Of a stretch of 26,904 nt of DNA, positions 7,358-14,723 are shown piece after piece. The notes below the pieces were generated by a model that saw only the letters and a list, made by a program, of their open reading frames with translations, was not told the origin of the DNA and made no database searches. Origin of the DNA: an uncultured Clostridia bacterium (GTDB lineage Bacteria; Bacillota; Clostridia; TANB77; CAG-508); assembly GCA_934122125.1 (NCBI GenBank), contig CAKOVW010000014.1, forward strand, positions 1-26,904, written 5' to 3'. The translations under genes and the position numbers were made by a program. Numbering within the stretch: position 1 is the stretch's first letter; the number at the start of each line of letters is the position of its first letter.

Positions 7358-8615
7358 AATTATTTACATAGAGTATTGGGCGAAACGATAAATCAGGATA
7401 ACTATGAGTAGTAACTAAAGCAAACTTTGTATTTGTATAGTATGTAGAATGACTATAAGCACCCCCATTAGCTGTACAAACACCAGCATTTCCATTAACT
7501 ACATAAGAGCTATATTCTGTAGTCCATTCTACCAAATTTCCAGATACATCAAATATTTTGCATTTTTGATCTTCTGTAGTTCCTGTATTCTTCAATGTTC
7601 CACTTCCATCTATTTGATTAATATAGTTTGTGTTTCCCATTGCTTGTATATATACTATTGCTGTATACCATGCATAACTATTTATTAAATCACTTTCTAC
7701 ATAGCTGTCATTTTTATACATGTTTTGGCTTACTATTGATGCTTGCCCTTGATTTATAAAGTTCCATAGTGTTCCTTCTACATAATTCATAGCAGTTGTA
7801 CTATTTGCCGTTGATGCTTTTGATAATGGTTTTGCACTACCATATTTTTCTTCTGTTGTGGTTCCTGATGCGTTATATCCACTTCCATAACTTGCTTCAT
7901 AACGTGCTATATAAAATCCTTTATTAGTGTTTGTTTTTTCTATAAAATCTTTCAAATTTTTAGCTGTTGTATTTGTTCCTGTTGTATCAGTTTGTTCATT
8001 TGATACTCTATAATCACTTAATTCATAGTAGTAATCTCTTACTTTATATTTTGTATCTAGTGTGCCTGCTGTTGCTTTTGCAAGTGTTGTTTCTGCATAT
8101 TCTGACCCTTTTTGTACTAATGTTGGTGTACCTGGGCTAGTAGTAGCAAATGTGTATCTTCCTAATGTTATTTCTACCTCACTTCCATCGTCTTTTATTA
8201 TTTTATTGCTTCCATCTCCATTTATATTACTTACTGGCACCCATACAAACTGATTTCCATCTTTATCTTCTATTACTATTCCCTGTTGTACTGTTATTCC
8301 AGAATCAGCTGCTATTTTAAATCCACCTGGAACTACTACTTGATTTCCTTTAATATCTTTTGCAATTATCGTTTTGTCTTGAAAACCATTTAATCTGCTT
8401 ACATAGCTTTTTTGTTCTTCATATATTACTTGCCTATTTTTATCATCTTGTGCATATACTTCTCTTATTTTTATTAATGTCTTTAACTGATTTTTTCTAG
8501 TAGCTGCTGATAAAGCAAAAATTGATGCAGCTATTATTAAAAATGTCAAAACTGAAACAGTAACATATACTGTCATAATTCCCTTTTGATTTTTTAATAT
8601 ATTTTTCATTTGCAT
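7356..8615 (-). CDS. Membrane-anchored surface protein with FGE/C-type-lectin-like C-terminal domain
   Basis: The ATG at 8613-8615 follows AAGGAAAG at 7 bases, giving 419 residues; an in-frame start further upstream has no ribosome site and precedes the promoter. Residues of about 10-40 hold a basic stretch, KG, then a long hydrophobic helix (IMTVYVTVSVLTFLIIAAS), similar to prepilin-like anchors. A coiled-coil-like segment follows. The C-terminal 250 residues resemble the formylglycine-generating-enzyme fold: FVWVPVSN, GFYIARYEASY, DVSGNLVEWT, ANGGAYS and a final SFRPIL. The catalytic cysteine pair of true FGEs is not evident, so a binding or structural role is inferred. It is single-gene, with its own promoter and terminator. 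Confidence 0.75.
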   Translation of the reverse strand: MQMKNILKNQKGIMTVYVTVSVLTFLIIAASIFALSAATRKNQLKTLIKIREVYAQDDKNRQVIYEEQKSYVSRLNGFQDKTIIAKDIKGNQVVVPGGFKIAADSGITVQQGIVIEDKDGNQFVWVPVSNINGDGSNKIIKDDGSEVEITLGRYTFATTSPGTPTLVQKGSEYAETTLAKATAGTLDTKYKVRDYYYELSDYRVSNEQTDTTGTNTTAKNLKDFIEKTNTNKGFYIARYEASYGSGYNASGTTTEEKYGSAKPLSKASTANSTTAMNYVEGTLWNFINQGQASIVSQNMYKNDSYVESDLINSYAWYTAIVYIQAMGNTNYINQIDGSGTLKNTGTTEDQKCKIFDVSGNLVEWTTEYSSYVVNGNAGVCTANGGAYSHSTYYTNTKFALVTTHSYPDLSFRPILYVNN

Positions 8616-8652
8616 GTTATCACTTTCCTTTTTATATAATAACTCTGTGTAT

Positions 8653-8681
8653 ATAATAATAAAAAAACTCATTATTGTCAA
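8653..8681 (-). promoter_or_regulatory. Promoter of the FGE-fold surface protein
   Basis: On the minus strand TTGACA (8676-8681) and TATTAT (8653-8658) are 17 bp apart, about 40 bp upstream of the chosen start codon. It is divergent from the por promoter. Confidence 0.6.
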
Positions 8682-8716
8682 TTGTTTTTTTACAAACTAT
8701 ATTATACCTTTTTTTC

Positions 8717-8745
8717 TTGACATTATGCTTATTTAAGAATAAAAT
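8717..8745 (+). promoter_or_regulatory. Promoter of porGDAB
   Basis: TTGACA (8717-8722), a 17-bp spacer and TAAAAT (8740-8745) precede the porG start codon by about 40 bp. GGAGG at about 8765 supports the same transcription unit. Confidence 0.7.
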
Positions 8746-8783
8746 AATAGTTGAAAAATATATAAGGAGGAATACTTTAAACT

Positions 8784-9362
8784 ATGAAAGATTTAATTGA
8801 AATTAGATGGCATGGTAGAGGTGGTCAAGGTGCTAAAACAGCTTCTCTTTTACTTGCAGATGCTGCTTTTAACACTGGTAAATATATTCAAGGTTTTCCT
8901 GAATATGGTCCAGAAAGAATGGGTGCCCCTATTACTGCATATAACCGTATAAGTAATACACCAATCCGTATTCATAGTAATATATATGAACCAGATTATG
9001 TAGTAGTTGTTGATGATAGTTTATTAGAAGCTGTTGATGTAACTGCTGGCTTAAAGCCTGATGGTGCAATTGTTATAAACACTACAAAAAGTGGAGATGA
9101 ATTAAAGCCTTTACTTAATGGATATTCTGGTGATATTTATACTATTGACGCAAGAAAAATATCATTAGAAACTTTAGGTAAATACTTTCCAAATACCCCA
9201 ATGCTTGCTGCAATTGTAAAAGTAAGTGGTGTAATTGAAGAAAAAGACTTTTTAGCTGATATGGAAGGTTCATTTAAACATAAATTTGCTAAAAAACCTG
9301 AAGTTATTGATGGAAATATGAAAGCCTTAGAATTGGCTTTAAAAGAGGTTAATAAAATTTAG
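8784..9362 (+). CDS. porG: Pyruvate:ferredoxin oxidoreductase gamma subunit
   Basis: This 192-residue subunit belongs to the four-subunit oxidoreductase that converts pyruvate and CoA to acetyl-CoA, CO2 and reduced ferredoxin. RWHGRGGQGAKTA (residues 8-20) and GFPEYGPERMGAP are hallmark motifs of the gamma domain. The length matches the family. An AAGGAGG site lies 14 bases before the ATG. It is first in the operon porG-porD-porA-porB; the next gene starts 14 bp downstream. A related 2-oxoacid substrate cannot be excluded from gamma alone, but the alpha subunit points to pyruvate. Confidence 0.95.
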   Translation: MKDLIEIRWHGRGGQGAKTASLLLADAAFNTGKYIQGFPEYGPERMGAPITAYNRISNTPIRIHSNIYEPDYVVVVDDSLLEAVDVTAGLKPDGAIVINTTKSGDELKPLLNGYSGDIYTIDARKISLETLGKYFPNTPMLAAIVKVSGVIEEKDFLADMEGSFKHKFAKKPEVIDGNMKALELALKEVNKI

Positions 9363-9376
9363 AAAGGATGGTTTAG

Positions 9377-9658
9377 ATGATTGATAAGAATACTCCAGCT
9401 TGTGATATGACTATTGGTGGTAATATTTATGAAGCTGGTAATGCTAGAGAATTTAAAACAGGCGACTGGAGAAGTGTTAAACCTATTTACATATCTGAAA
9501 AATGTACCCAATGTGGTTTGTGTTTTCCTGTTTGCCCTGATGATGCTATTCCTGTAAATAAAGAAGGAAAGCGTGAAGATTTTAATTATGATTATTGCAA
9601 AGGTTGTGGAGTTTGTGCTAAAGTGTGCCCATTCCATGCCATTGAAATGACTGAGTAA
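9377..9658 (+). CDS. porD: Pyruvate:ferredoxin oxidoreductase delta subunit (ferredoxin-like)
   Basis: This 93-residue subunit carries two [4Fe-4S] clusters that pass electrons from the catalytic core to ferredoxin. Two complete motifs are seen: Cys43, 46, 49 with Cys53, and Cys74, 77, 80 with Cys84, each followed by Pro. The N-terminal 40 residues include GDWRSVKPIYISEKC, typical of the delta subunit. It sits between porG and porA with short gaps and a GGATGG-like site upstream. Confidence 0.95.
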   Translation: MIDKNTPACDMTIGGNIYEAGNAREFKTGDWRSVKPIYISEKCTQCGLCFPVCPDDAIPVNKEGKREDFNYDYCKGCGVCAKVCPFHAIEMTE

Positions 9659-9672
9659 AGGAGATTAATAAT

Positions 9673-10854
9673 ATGGGAATTAGAGAAAGATTAAGTGGAA
9701 ACGAAGCTGCTGCTATTGCTATGAAACAAATAAATCCAGATGTTGTAGCTGCCTTTCCTATAACACCTTCAACAGAAATACCTCAATATTTTTCTACTTT
9801 TGTTAGTAATGGCACTGTAGATACAGAATTTGTTGCTGTTGAAAGTGAGCATAGTGCTATGAGTGCTTGTGTTGGTGCAGAGGCTGCTGGTGCAAGAGCT
9901 ATGACTGCTACTTCTGCTAATGGTTTATCATATATGTGGGAAATGATATATATTGCGTCTAGCTTAAGGCTTCCTATTGTTATGAGTTTAGTAAACAGAG
10001 CTGTTTCAGGTCCATTAAATATACACAATGACCACTCAGACGCAATGGGTGTAAGAGATGCTGGATGGATTATGCTATTTTCTGAAAATAACCAAGAAGC
10101 ATATGATAACTTAATTATGGCTCATAGAATTGCTGAAAATAAAGATGTTTTATTACCTTTAATGGTATGTCAAGATGGATTTATTACTTCTCATTCAATT
10201 GAAAATATTGAATTGCTTGAAGATGATAAGGTTAAAGAATTTGTAGGAACATATAAACCAGAGCATTATTTATTAAATGATAAAGAACCAATTGCTGTTG
10301 GTCCATTAGATGTTCAATCATATTTATTTGAGCATAAATATCAACAAGCTGAAGCAATGAGAAGTGCTAAAAAAGTCATTTTAGAAGTTGCTAAAGACTT
10401 TGAAAAAATGACTGGCAGAAAATATTCATTTTTTGAAGAATATAGAATGGAAGATGCTGAAATTGCTGTTGTTTGTATGAACTCAACTGCTGGAACTACT
10501 AAAACAGTTGTAGACGAGTTAAGAGAAAAAGGAATTAAAGCCGGTATGGTTAAAGTTCGTGTATTTAGACCTTTCCCTGCTGATGAAATTGCTGAAGCCT
10601 TAGGAAATTTAAAAGCAGTTGCAATAATGGACAAAGCTGATTCTTTAAATGCTATGGGTGGTGCTTTATATGAAGATGTTATCTCAAGCATGTATACAGC
10701 TAAAAAGCAAGTTCCTGCTGTAAGCTATGTTTATGGTATTGGTGGTAGAGATACAACAAGTAATAATATTCATGAAGTATTTGATTACTTAGCACAAGTT
10801 GCTAAAACTGGTAAAATTGATAATCCATATCGTTATGTAGGATTAAGAAAGTGA
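9673..10854 (+). CDS. porA: Pyruvate:ferredoxin oxidoreductase alpha subunit
   Basis: This 393-residue alpha subunit contributes to thiamine diphosphate and substrate binding. AAFPITPSTEIPQYF, VESEHSAMSACVGA and TATSANGL near the N-terminus, NIHNDHSDAMG in the middle, and VRVFRPFPADE toward the C-terminus match hyperthermophile-type PorA closely, including the terminal RYVGLRK. That full-length resemblance favours pyruvate over branched-chain 2-oxoacids. GGAG lies upstream of the ATG. The gap to porB is 10 bp. Confidence 0.95.
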   Translation: MGIRERLSGNEAAAIAMKQINPDVVAAFPITPSTEIPQYFSTFVSNGTVDTEFVAVESEHSAMSACVGAEAAGARAMTATSANGLSYMWEMIYIASSLRLPIVMSLVNRAVSGPLNIHNDHSDAMGVRDAGWIMLFSENNQEAYDNLIMAHRIAENKDVLLPLMVCQDGFITSHSIENIELLEDDKVKEFVGTYKPEHYLLNDKEPIAVGPLDVQSYLFEHKYQQAEAMRSAKKVILEVAKDFEKMTGRKYSFFEEYRMEDAEIAVVCMNSTAGTTKTVVDELREKGIKAGMVKVRVFRPFPADEIAEALGNLKAVAIMDKADSLNAMGGALYEDVISSMYTAKKQVPAVSYVYGIGGRDTTSNNIHEVFDYLAQVAKTGKIDNPYRYVGLRK

Positions 10855-10864
10855 GGAAAATTTT

Positions 10865-11815
10865 ATGGCATATAATTTAAAAGAAGTAATGGCAAATAAG
10901 CCATCTAGATTTACAGCTGGACACAGAATGTGTGCTGGTTGCGGTGCCCCACCTATTGCTCGTATGGTTTTAAGAGCTTTAAAGCCAGAAGATCATGCAG
11001 TAATTAGTAATGCTACTGGTTGTATGGAAGTTTCAAGTTTTATATATCCATATACTTCTTGGACTGACTCATATATCCACACAGCTTTTGAAAATGCTGC
11101 ATCTACTTGTTCTGGTGTGGAAGCAGCTTATCGTTCATTAAAAAAACAAGGTAAATTACCTAGTGATAAAACCACTAAATTTATTACATTTGGTGGAGAT
11201 GGTGGAACTTATGATATAGGTATTCAAAGTTTATCAGGTGCTATGGAAAGAGGTCATGATATGGTATATGTATGTTATGATAATGGTGCCTATATGAATA
11301 CTGGTATTCAACGTTCTTCTGCAACTCCTAAGTTTGCAGATACAACAACTTCTCCTGCTGGAACAGTTATACCTGGTAAAATGCAGTCCAGAAAAGATTT
11401 AACAGAAATTATGGAAGCTCATCATTTGCCATATGTAGCTCAAACCGCCGCTTTTGCAAATTTTAAAGATTTATATGAAAAAGCTGAAAAAGCAATTTAT
11501 ACAGAAGGTGCATGTTTCTTAAATGTTTTTGCTCCTTGCCCTAGAGGATGGGGGTACCCAACAGATATGCTAATGCAAATAAATAAATTAGCTGTTGAAA
11601 CATGCTATTGGCCTTTATATGAAGTTATTGATGGCAGATATGTAATAAATTATAAACCTGCTAAGAAATTACCTATTGAAGAATTTTTAAAACCTCAAAA
11701 ACGTTTTAAGCATATGTTTAAACCTGGTAATGAGTGGATGATAGAAGAATTCCAAAAAGAAGTTGATAAGCGTTGGGAAGCTCTTTTAAAACTAGAAGAA
11801 ACAACAAACAAATGA
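10865..11815 (+). CDS. porB: Pyruvate:ferredoxin oxidoreductase beta subunit
   Basis: This 316-residue beta subunit binds thiamine diphosphate and one [4Fe-4S] cluster. Cys23, Cys26, Cys53 and Cys225 are at the expected cluster positions (HRMCAGCGAP, ATGCMEV, APCPRGW). The cofactor motif starts GDGGTYDIG at residues 111-119 and ends in CYDNGAYMNTG around residue 140. It is the last of the four por genes. The next gene begins 27 bp later without an evident promoter or terminator. Confidence 0.95.
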   Translation: MAYNLKEVMANKPSRFTAGHRMCAGCGAPPIARMVLRALKPEDHAVISNATGCMEVSSFIYPYTSWTDSYIHTAFENAASTCSGVEAAYRSLKKQGKLPSDKTTKFITFGGDGGTYDIGIQSLSGAMERGHDMVYVCYDNGAYMNTGIQRSSATPKFADTTTSPAGTVIPGKMQSRKDLTEIMEAHHLPYVAQTAAFANFKDLYEKAEKAIYTEGACFLNVFAPCPRGWGYPTDMLMQINKLAVETCYWPLYEVIDGRYVINYKPAKKLPIEEFLKPQKRFKHMFKPGNEWMIEEFQKEVDKRWEALLKLEETTNK

Positions 11816-11842
11816 AATAAATAAAAAGCGAAAGAGGAAAAA

Positions 11843-13279
11843 ATGGGAAAGTTTGTAACTGGAAATGGTCAATATGTGGTATATGCAGATAATCAAGATT
11901 CTGCCCGTCAAGTATTGATGCAGGAACTGGGTAGAATAGATGATATAAAAGAAAAAATGGCTAATTTGTTAAGTCAAGACGGAAAAGCTATTCAAAATTT
12001 TTTAGAAAATACTGCAGAAGAGAATTTAAATATACATTTTAATGATGAAACATCTTTAATATATGATAACCCAGATAATGCAACCACAAAAGGTGAAGTT
12101 AGGCAAAGAAATTTCGAGAATGGTAAATTTACTTATGATTTAGCTTATAGATACCCTGATATACAAGGACATAATGCAGACTTTAGATTAGCTCACGAAA
12201 TGGGACATTTAATGTTAAATCCATCAAATTCAAATAGACAAGTATATGATAGTCAGACTGATTCGAGGCAAGTATCTGGCTTAATTAGAAGAACGGAAAA
12301 TGGACAATTTTATGGTACACAAATTCAAGAAAACGCAATAAATTTAATTGCTCAATTAGCTGTTAGAGGTGAACATACTGCTGATGACATTATTACTGGC
12401 AAAGCTGATGTTTCTGAATTTAATTCATATAAAAAGGCTGATGATTTAGTAAAGTTATTAGCAGTTTCAATGAGAAATGATTATGATAAAGAAATGAGTT
12501 TTGAACAATTAACAGAACAAAAAATTGATTCTTTTATAGAACATTCTGATGGTACTAAAGAACCTGCAAATACGTTCTTTTATGGAATATTAAATGATTC
12601 TAGTATGATAGAAAATGAATTTAATAAATATATGGGTAAAGGTGCTTGGAGAGATTTAGATTCAGCTTTTCAACAATTACATCAGCCTAATATAAGTCAA
12701 GAAAAATTTGATAACGTATTTCAAACAGCACAAGCGTTGGTAACTGAATTTGCAAATGTTAGAATGAAAGAAAAACAAAAAGAGGCATTTGCAAGAAATG
12801 GACAAGACGTTCCAAGTTTAGATAATAAAATAAATATGATTCGAGAAATGACAGGTAACGAACAGCAATTAGAAAATCACAGTAGTAATGAATTTCAGTT
12901 TCCAGAAGGATATAAAATAAACGAGTTTGGTGAAATTATTAGACCAACTATAGATAAGGAGCAATTACAACAATCAACTGAAAGTAAATTTACATTTAAA
13001 CAAAAAATAGCACAATTTTTTCAAAAAAGTAATTTATTTATGAACTTGCCTTTTGTAGAAAAATTTGTTAATCAACAATTAAATGTATTGCCTTCACCAG
13101 AGCAAGAAACAATAACGCCACATAATTCTAGAGAAAATTTTATAAATCAGCTAACCAACTTTGGCGAATATAGAAACTTACCTCCTCCACGAAGAATGTC
13201 TGACCCTGAGAAACTTTCTCAAATGCAAAGAAAGATGGAACAAAATCAGCATTCAGCTGATGATAATGAAAGGTATTGA
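11843..13279 (+). CDS. Zincin-like protein (HEMGH motif) of unknown function
   Basis: This 478-residue protein has no signal peptide or membrane helix. RLAHEMGHLML at residues 115-125 is a metalloprotease HExxH site (His118, Glu119, His122). IQENAINLIAQLA, with Glu163, matches the third-ligand region of ImmA/IrrE-type peptidases. The C-terminal half is Gln/Asn-rich and includes FPEGYKINEFGEIIRP at about residue 345, a motif I associate with uncharacterised Clostridia proteins, then a proline-containing tail. AGAGG precedes the ATG. It follows porB by 27 bp, so it is probably cotranscribed, yet it has no obvious link to pyruvate metabolism. Possible substrates are repressors or other cytosolic proteins. 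Confidence 0.85.
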   Translation: MGKFVTGNGQYVVYADNQDSARQVLMQELGRIDDIKEKMANLLSQDGKAIQNFLENTAEENLNIHFNDETSLIYDNPDNATTKGEVRQRNFENGKFTYDLAYRYPDIQGHNADFRLAHEMGHLMLNPSNSNRQVYDSQTDSRQVSGLIRRTENGQFYGTQIQENAINLIAQLAVRGEHTADDIITGKADVSEFNSYKKADDLVKLLAVSMRNDYDKEMSFEQLTEQKIDSFIEHSDGTKEPANTFFYGILNDSSMIENEFNKYMGKGAWRDLDSAFQQLHQPNISQEKFDNVFQTAQALVTEFANVRMKEKQKEAFARNGQDVPSLDNKINMIREMTGNEQQLENHSSNEFQFPEGYKINEFGEIIRPTIDKEQLQQSTESKFTFKQKIAQFFQKSNLFMNLPFVEKFVNQQLNVLPSPEQETITPHNSRENFINQLTNFGEYRNLPPPRRMSDPEKLSQMQRKMEQNQHSADDNERY

Positions 13280-13290
13280 TTTAACTTCAT

Positions 13291-13330
13291 TATGAATATT
13301 TTTTCTTTATTTGAGTAAAATATATTCATA
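13291..13330. repeat. Long AT-rich hairpin between the zincin gene and the small-RNA promoter
   Basis: TATGAATAT at 13291-13299 pairs with ATATTCATA at 13322-13330. The pairing extends inward, giving 13 of 14 matches around a 12-nt loop. It lies 12 bp after the stop codon and ends 4 bp before the -35 box. It may terminate the por transcript, though the T run falls in the first arm, or it may be a regulator site. Confidence 0.5.
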
Positions 13331-13334
13331 GTTG

Positions 13335-13363
13335 TTGACATTTCTTGTAAGAAATGCTACAAT
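13335..13363 (+). promoter_or_regulatory. Strong promoter of the structured small RNA
   Basis: TTGACA (13335-13340), exactly 17 bp, then TACAAT (13358-13363). The predicted start, about 13369-13371, coincides with the first strand of the closing helix of the RNA below. Confidence 0.85.
13340..13355. promoter_or_regulatory. Palindrome between -35 and -10, possible operator
   Basis: ATTTCTTGTAAGAAAT is a perfect 7+2+7 inverted repeat lying inside the spacer of the small-RNA promoter. A repressor bound there would block polymerase. No cognate regulator is identified. Confidence 0.45.
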
Positions 13364-13368
13364 TATTA

Positions 13369-13485
13369 TACCAAAAGAGGAAACTCTTTGTTTAGTCGAT
13401 AGCTGGATACTGATTTGATAATTAAACGTATGTTAAGTACGTCAGTCCAGTTGGTAAGAGGTCTTTAGGACCTCTTTTCTTTTTT
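13369..13485 (+). ncRNA. Structured small RNA with own promoter and terminator
   Basis: No open frame is present, but the predicted 117-nt transcript folds compactly. UACCAA (13369-13374) pairs with UUGGUA (13451-13456) as a closing helix. Inside, AAAGAG-GAAA-CUCUUU (13374-13389) is a tetraloop hairpin that competes for one base with the closing helix. CUGG and ACUGA (13403-13413, split by a 2-nt bulge) pair with UCAGU-CCAG (13442-13450). A short CGUA/UACG hairpin lies within. The last helix stacks directly on the closing helix, forming a three-way junction, and an intrinsic terminator follows. It may be an independent small RNA or a terminator-controlled leader for the DUF3800 gene 250 bp downstream. 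I do not recognise the family. Confidence 0.7.
13456..13485 (+). terminator. Terminator of the structured small RNA
   Basis: AAGAGGTC (13456-13463) pairs with GACCTCTT (13469-13476) around TTTAG, followed by a T-rich run interrupted by one C through 13485. Its first base is shared with the closing helix of the RNA. Confidence 0.9.
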
Positions 13486-13536
13486 ATTATATAAGAATTT
13501 TGCTATACAACAAGGTTAAGTTTCGTTAGACTGTGC

Positions 13537-13573
13537 GGGTTGCAAAGCACCCATGTACATGTGGCAAATCCAC
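13537..13573 (+). other. Cluster of three small hairpins upstream of DUF3800
   Basis: Three adjacent helices occupy 37 bases: GGG-TGC with GCA-CCC around AAA with one bulged T (13537-13552), CATGTACATG (13552-13561), and GTGG with CCAC around CAAAT (13561-13573). Local GC is well above background. The rest of 13488-13733 is AT-rich without a gene or a clear promoter. It could be an RNA fold or a mobile-element end. Confidence 0.45.
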
Positions 13574-13733
13574 TTTTCTTATACAAATATCTTTTTCATT
13601 GTTTTGTGTTATACTATTCATAAGTAATTCAAATCATTTCGTACAATTCCAATTTTTAACCATTTCAAATATATACCTTAGAATAGATAAAATAGAGAAG
13701 TTCGATTTTATTGTAAGTCAAGGAGGAAAGAAG

Positions 13734-14561
13734 ATGAAAGAAAATATATATACTAATAATTATTTTTTTGTTGATGAGTCTGGAGATACAACATTTTATA
13801 ATAGAAATGGCGAATGGATAGTAGGAAAAGAAAATGGTTCTTCTTTAATTCTTCTTATGGGTTTCATAAGAACAACAGAACCAGAATTTCTTAGAAGAAA
13901 ATTGGGTGAATTAAAAAGTGAAGTATTAAATGATTTATATTTAAAAGATATTCCATCTATGAAAAAAACTAAAATTTCATTTCATGCAAAAGATGACTGT
14001 CCAGAAGTGAGATACAAAGTATTTAAATTATTAAAAGATTTGCCATTTTCTTGTAATATAGTAGTCGCAAGAAAAACTAAAAAAGTATTTCAAAAATATA
14101 ATGGAAATACACAAGAATTATATGACTCATTAATTACTAATTTATTTAAAAGCATCTTACAACTTTCTAATAATAATTATATTTATATTGCTACAAGAGG
14201 AAGTAAAAAAAGACAAGCACCTTTGGAAGAAGCTATTCATAATTCTTTGCTTTATACAGAATCAAAATTAAATCACACCATAGACTCTACTCAAAAAGTT
14301 TTGCCTCAAACACCATCAGGAGAACTATGTTTACAAATAGTAGACTATTGTAATTGGGCAATACAAAGAGCTTTTATACATAATGATATGAGATATTATA
14401 ATTTTTTAAAAGAAAAATTTGGGTTAATAGTTGATTTATACGATTACAAAAAAGGATGGAAAAATTTTTACACAAAGAAAAATCCTTTTGATATAAAAAA
14501 GATAAGCCCTTTACGGCTAGGTATTAAATACTCACAGCATGAAGCTGACTTTCGCACATAA
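13734..14561 (+). CDS. DUF3800 domain protein
   Basis: This 275-residue cytoplasmic protein of the DUF3800 family has unproven biochemical function. The ATG at 13734 follows a perfect AGGAGG; the frame is open further upstream, but that part lacks a ribosome site and overlaps the hairpin cluster. YFFVDESGD (residues about 11-19) carries the acidic motif of the family. ISFHAKDD with a following VRYKVFKLLKDL, and near the C-terminus SGELCLQIVDYCNWAIQR then DMRYYNFLKEKF, complete the pattern. The acidic residues resemble an RNase H-like nuclease site, which is inference. It stands alone between a structured small RNA upstream and a structured element that overlaps its last 20 codons. Confidence 0.88.
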   Translation: MKENIYTNNYFFVDESGDTTFYNRNGEWIVGKENGSSLILLMGFIRTTEPEFLRRKLGELKSEVLNDLYLKDIPSMKKTKISFHAKDDCPEVRYKVFKLLKDLPFSCNIVVARKTKKVFQKYNGNTQELYDSLITNLFKSILQLSNNNYIYIATRGSKKRQAPLEEAIHNSLLYTESKLNHTIDSTQKVLPQTPSGELCLQIVDYCNWAIQRAFIHNDMRYYNFLKEKFGLIVDLYDYKKGWKNFYTKKNPFDIKKISPLRLGIKYSQHEADFRT

Positions 14562-14570
14562 AGGACTTAT
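14502..14570. ncRNA. Structured RNA-like element overlapping the DUF3800 3' end
   Basis: ATAAGCCCTTTA (14502-14513) pairs with TAAAGGACTTAT (14559-14570), 11 of 12 positions. Within it are GTAT/ATAC around TAA (14521-14531) and CAGC/GCTG around ATGAA (14535-14547), giving a closed multi-branch shape. The first arm lies in the coding region and the second starts at the TAA stop. On the minus strand the closing helix is followed by TCTTTTTT, and a promoter-like pair lies upstream at 14655-14682. An antisense RNA of about 150 nt is therefore possible. A 3' element on the plus strand, or a mobile-element end, are alternatives. Confidence 0.55.
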
Positions 14571-14654
14571 TTATAAAAGTTTTCGCTTATAGTTTATTAT
14601 ATTACTTTATCAAATAATTATACATTATTTAAATGAATTCCTCTTATTAATTGT

Positions 14655-14682
14655 ATTATACACTTTTTTCAAAAAAATGCAA
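14655..14682 (-). promoter_or_regulatory. Possible promoter reading into the structured element
   Basis: On the minus strand TTGCAT (14677-14682) and TATAAT (14655-14660) are 16 bp apart, downstream of the ferredoxin gene and pointing at 14502-14570. No coding frame follows it. Apart from this, 14571-14723 is plain AT-rich sequence. Confidence 0.4.
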
Positions 14683-14723
14683 GTTTTTTATAAAAAATAT
14701 TAACAAATGTAACTTCTTTTATT

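Noticed and set aside
7356..7560. Target protein of a diversity-generating retroelement
   Set aside because: The C-terminal fold is suggestive, but no reverse transcriptase, template repeat or adenine-rich variable codon block was found.
7356..8681. Longer start for the FGE-fold surface protein at 8681
   Set aside because: It would place the start codon inside the promoter; the ATG at 8615 has an AAGGAAAG site and a typical anchor directly after it.
13369..13485. Known metabolite riboswitch or T-box leader
   Set aside because: No T-box sequence and no recognised purine, fluoride, THF, c-di-GMP or preQ1 core was seen; the RNA is left unassigned.
13533..13733. N-terminal extension of the DUF3800 frame starting with a Cys-rich segment
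   Set aside because: No ribosome site precedes it, and it overlaps the hairpin cluster. A perfect AGGAGG sits before the ATG at 13734, where the family motif begins.
14502..14570. Self-cleaving ribozyme (hammerhead-like) on the minus strand
   Set aside because: GCGAAAGTC and a CTG-TGAG string are present, but the conserved core order CUGAUGA-stem-GAAA is not formed.
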